Below are positions 45,995-47,893 of a stretch of 47,893 nucleotides of DNA, in pieces; the stretch's first letter is position 1; every line of letters begins with the position of its first letter. The translations under genes were made by a program, and so were the position numbers. The notes under the pieces are model-generated. The model had not been told where the DNA came from, made no database searches, and saw nothing but the letters and a program-made list of their open reading frames with translations. The stretch comes from Candidatus Obscuribacterales bacterium (lineage in GTDB: Bacteria > Cyanobacteriota > Vampirovibrionia > Obscuribacterales > Obscuribacteraceae): NCBI GenBank assembly GCA_949127735.1, contig CASBPX010000128.1, positions 1-47,893 of the forward strand, read 5' to 3'.

Positions 45995-46442
45995 GGCTGG
46001 CCTCACTGTGGCAGGCAGCAGCGTTATTTAAATGCTGGCAATTGACCCAACTTGAGCTTCCGCCGGCGTAGGTTTCTTTTTTCCAGATTGGCAGTCGAGT
46101 TTTTATTTCGTCAATGATATAACGCGAAGCTTGATAAGCCTCGTGCCGATGGGCACTACAGACGGCGACGAAGACTGCCATGTCGCCTACTTTGAGCTCG
46201 CCCACACGATGCACGCATACGGCATTCAAAATGCCAAAATTAGTGCTCGCTTCTGCCAAGATTTTTTCTGCTTCAGTCACACCAAGAGTTTCGTAGGCTT
46301 CATACTCAAGAGCAACTACCGCTTTACCTTCGTTGTGATTGCGCACAATTCCTTCAAAACAGACTACTGCCCCGGCTCTGTCATCTTCAAGACTTTTCTT
46401 CAGCGGCTCAATTTCAATTTTTTCGGCAGCAAATTTGAACAT
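45981..46442 (-). CDS. moaE: Molybdopterin synthase catalytic subunit MoaE (153 aa)
   Basis: Adds dithiolene sulfurs to precursor Z with MoaD. Family motifs: 'GAVVCFEGIVRNHNEG', 'LEYEAYETL', 'CVHRVGELKVGDMAVFVAVCSAHR', and the catalytic Lys in 'PIWKKETYAGG'. Length is usual. The ATG at 46442 is used; a GTG at 46451 would overlap moaD by 8 bp. The C-terminus has a His-rich end ('ACHSEASHGHK') beyond the usual domain. It lies between moaD and moaA in the operon. Confidence 0.95.
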   Translation of the reverse strand: MFKFAAEKIEIEPLKKSLEDDRAGAVVCFEGIVRNHNEGKAVVALEYEAYETLGVTEAEKILAEASTNFGILNAVCVHRVGELKVGDMAVFVAVCSAHRHEAYQASRYIIDEIKTRLPIWKKETYAGGSSSWVNCQHLNNAAACHSEASHGHK

Positions 46443-46443
46443 A

Positions 46444-46728
46444 TCAACCACCGGCCACAGGTGGAATAAATACTACTTGAGCGCCCTCTGACAGCTGTTC
46501 TCGCCAATCGACAAAGCTGTCGTTCACAGCAACGCGCAGCTGATCTTGTTTGAGTGAAAAACCATGAGTGGTGGCAAGGCTGTCGTAGAGTTCGCTCAGT
46601 GAGGCGGCTTCGGTGCTCAATTGCTCGCTAGCGGCGCCGCGTTGATCTCTTAAAATGGCAAAGTAGCGCACCGTCACGTTTACGGTTACCATGTCTTTTT
46701 CGGCGCCTTTATTTACAGCAATTTCCAT
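46444..46728 (-). CDS. moaD: Molybdopterin synthase sulfur carrier subunit MoaD (94 aa)
   Basis: A ubiquitin-like sulfur carrier. The C-terminal Gly-Gly ('FIPPVAGG') that is adenylated and thiocarboxylated is intact, and the start of the domain reads 'VTVRYFAILRDQRG'. The activating enzyme MoeB is not in the window. Start is uncertain: ATG 46728 has an AGGG site nearby; ATG 46692 gives the canonical length of about 82 residues; ATG 46749 opens the frame. First gene of the operon moaD-moaE-moaA-moaCB-moeA. A 100-bp gap separates it from the divergent S9 peptidase gene; no molybdenum cofactor riboswitch was recognised there. Confidence 0.93.
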   Translation of the reverse strand: MEIAVNKGAEKDMVTVNVTVRYFAILRDQRGAASEQLSTEAASLSELYDSLATTHGFSLKQDQLRVAVNDSFVDWREQLSEGAQVVFIPPVAGG

Positions 46729-46851
46729 CACACCCTGCCCCTGGCCCATCAGCGCTTGCCATCATCAGCTTAATCTGCGGCCCTGCTGGCAATTATATAC
46801 TGTGTGCTCTGTCCAGCAGTCATAGTATTAGAGCATTGGAGCATCGCGTTC

Positions 46852-47893
46852 ATGCCTGAAGTCAAAAGTGAATTTGTCAGCGAAATAGCCCGTGAAACAG
46901 CTAGTGGCGCCTGGCCGTCTCCTATTGCCGCAGAACAGGTGGCTCGCGGAGCGCTCAGGCTCAGTCAAACGGTTTACGACAGTGATGGCGAAACCCTTTA
47001 CTGGCTCGAAGGCCGGCCATCGCAAGGCGGGCGCACTATTTTAGTCAAGCGCGTAAAGTGCGGCGGGGGCGATTACAAAAGTAGCGACATCAACCAGGGC
47101 GAAGACAGCATTCGCAGTCTGGTACACGAATATGGGGGTGGAGCCTTCGGCGTCGAGAGCGGCGCAGTCGCTTATTCTAATTTTGTCGACCAGCGCGTTT
47201 ATCTGGCCGCGGGCACCAAACATCAAGCTATCAGTGCTGCGCACGAGGGCAATACTCACAGATACGCCGATTATTGTTTCGACCGCAGCCACAACCGCTT
47301 GCTGTGCGTGCTTGAAGTGCACACTGCAGGCGCGTCTGAGCCCGAAAACTGCATCGCCTCAGTGGCTTTGCCGGCTGGAGGCTCAATTTTAATCGATCAG
47401 GCGCAGGCGGGCCAAGAGCCTGTGGTGCTGGCTTCAGGCTTCGACTTTTATTCCTCCCCGCGCATAAGCCCTGACGGCAAGCATTTAGCCTACTTATGCT
47501 GGCGCCACCCCAACATGCCCTGGGACGGCTGCGAGCTTTATCTGGCCGATGTTGACCAGGCCGGCTCCCTGCACAATACCAGGCATGTAGCCGGTGGCCC
47601 CGACTGCTCGGTGTTTCAGCCTCAATGGACACCGGGCGGCAAACTTTTCTTCGTCACCGACCAATCAGGCTACTGGCAGCCGCAGGTGATTTGCGATCTT
47701 TCCTTACCTACCCAAGGGGCGCAGCCGCTGGTCACTGACCCTGCCTATGCTGAATGCGAGTTCGGGCAGCCTATGTGGGGTTTTGCTCAATCTACTTATG
47801 CGGTCTTATCAGAAAAGCTGGCGATTTTCGCCTTCAACCGTCGCGGCATCTGGTCGCTTGCCCGGCTCGAACTCGATTTTACCGGGGGCCACA
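46852..47893 (+). CDS. S9-family (prolyl oligopeptidase) peptidase, N-terminal part, cut by window end
   Basis: An open frame from ATG 46852 to the last base of the window (at least 347 codons). It has the WD40-like beta-propeller of acylaminoacyl peptidases/dipeptidyl aminopeptidases: 'LYWLEGRPSQGGRTILVKR', 'SLVHEYGGGAFGV', 'PRISPDGKHLAYLCWRHPNMPWDG' and 'FVTDQSGYWQ'. The alpha/beta-hydrolase catalytic domain must lie beyond the window, so activity cannot be judged. The propeller in this family filters peptides by size. GGAG lies 11 bp before the start. It is divergent from the Moco operon and there is no visible signal peptide, so it is cytosolic. Confidence 0.9.
   Translation, partial: MPEVKSEFVSEIARETASGAWPSPIAAEQVARGALRLSQTVYDSDGETLYWLEGRPSQGGRTILVKRVKCGGGDYKSSDINQGEDSIRSLVHEYGGGAFGVESGAVAYSNFVDQRVYLAAGTKHQAISAAHEGNTHRYADYCFDRSHNRLLCVLEVHTAGASEPENCIASVALPAGGSILIDQAQAGQEPVVLASGFDFYSSPRISPDGKHLAYLCWRHPNMPWDGCELYLADVDQAGSLHNTRHVAGGPDCSVFQPQWTPGGKLFFVTDQSGYWQPQVICDLSLPTQGAQPLVTDPAYAECEFGQPMWGFAQSTYAVLSEKLAIFAFNRRGIWSLARLELDFTGGH

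Noticed and set aside
46750-46851. Molybdenum cofactor riboswitch before moaD
   Set aside because: The gap is only about 100 bp and I could not see the large conserved structure of that RNA.

Overview
The window is 47.9 kb of bacterial chromosome of moderate GC (judged by eye at a little under 50%). It is gene-dense, with many overlapping or abutting genes, and has no rRNA, tRNA, CRISPR array or intact insertion sequence that I could see. Several traits together suggest a member of the Candidatus Obscuribacterales (Vampirovibrionia/Melainabacteria, sister to photosynthetic Cyanobacteria): many long two-component and GGDEF/PATAN regulators, membrane Ser/Thr kinases with a C-terminal kinase domain, many lineage-specific secreted TPR or repeat proteins, and a bacterial kynurenine pathway. 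This placement is an inference from gene content; no marker gene in the window proves it.

Layout. 1-8870: a hypothetical gene, a diguanylate cyclase with an intact GGDEF motif, an OmpR-type response regulator with its histidine kinase (minus strand), a Ser/Thr-rich secreted peptide, a helical membrane-associated protein, two mini SAF-domain proteins and a secreted protein with Gly-Phe-Asn repeats. 8870-9730: a 560-bp stretch with no confident gene but rich in hairpins, ending in a mini ferritin-like gene and a terminator. 9.85-17.4 kb: a secreted TPR protein, a PPC-domain protein, a PATAN/degenerate-GGDEF protein, and a histidine-kinase-like protein lacking its phospho-acceptor His. 17.5-22.8 kb: a tightly coupled operon of 3-hydroxyanthranilate dioxygenase, ACMS decarboxylase, kynureninase, kynurenine monooxygenase and a rhomboid protease, closed by a 30-bp perfect palindromic terminator. 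22.9-24.7 kb: a small membrane protein, a dienelactone-hydrolase-family enzyme and a DsbA/FrnE-type protein. 25-31.7 kb: a likely six-gene minus-strand operon (YceI, secreted zinc metallopeptidase, P-loop kinase, Pro/Gln-rich membrane protein, two membrane Ser/Thr kinases). 32.4-35.5 kb: a second two-component cluster (degenerate receiver, PAS histidine kinase, OmpR-type regulator). 35.6-38.7 kb: an aldo/keto reductase and hypothetical envelope proteins. 38.7-41.4 kb: a small toxin/immunity island (DUF4419 plus SUKH-like protein, a ribbon-helix-helix/RelE toxin-antitoxin pair with a textbook operator-promoter, and a barstar-family gene without a start codon). 41.4-46.7 kb: a sugar dehydrogenase and the molybdenum cofactor operon moaD-moaE-moaA-moaCB-moeA. 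46.85 kb to the end: the start of an S9-family peptidase that runs off the window.

How the genes work together. The kynurenine genes convert kynurenine to 3-hydroxykynurenine, 3-hydroxyanthranilate, ACMS and 2-aminomuconate semialdehyde, so with ACMSD present the operon points to catabolism or picolinate formation rather than NAD synthesis. The enzymes that make kynurenine and those acting after ACMSD are not in the window. The mo cluster covers the pathway from GTP to molybdate insertion except for a separate MoeB, but no molybdoenzyme is nearby. Most of the remaining genes are signalling or envelope functions.

The points I find most worth a second look are: a kynureninase with Asn in place of the Asp that contacts the PLP ring nitrogen; two adjacent signalling pseudo-enzymes (pseudo-GGDEF and pseudo-histidine kinase); a start-less barstar beside a RelE module and a DUF4419-SUKH protein; a hairpin-dense region before the mini ferritin-like gene; and short tandem duplications (8-18 bp units) at the starts or stops of at least nine genes.
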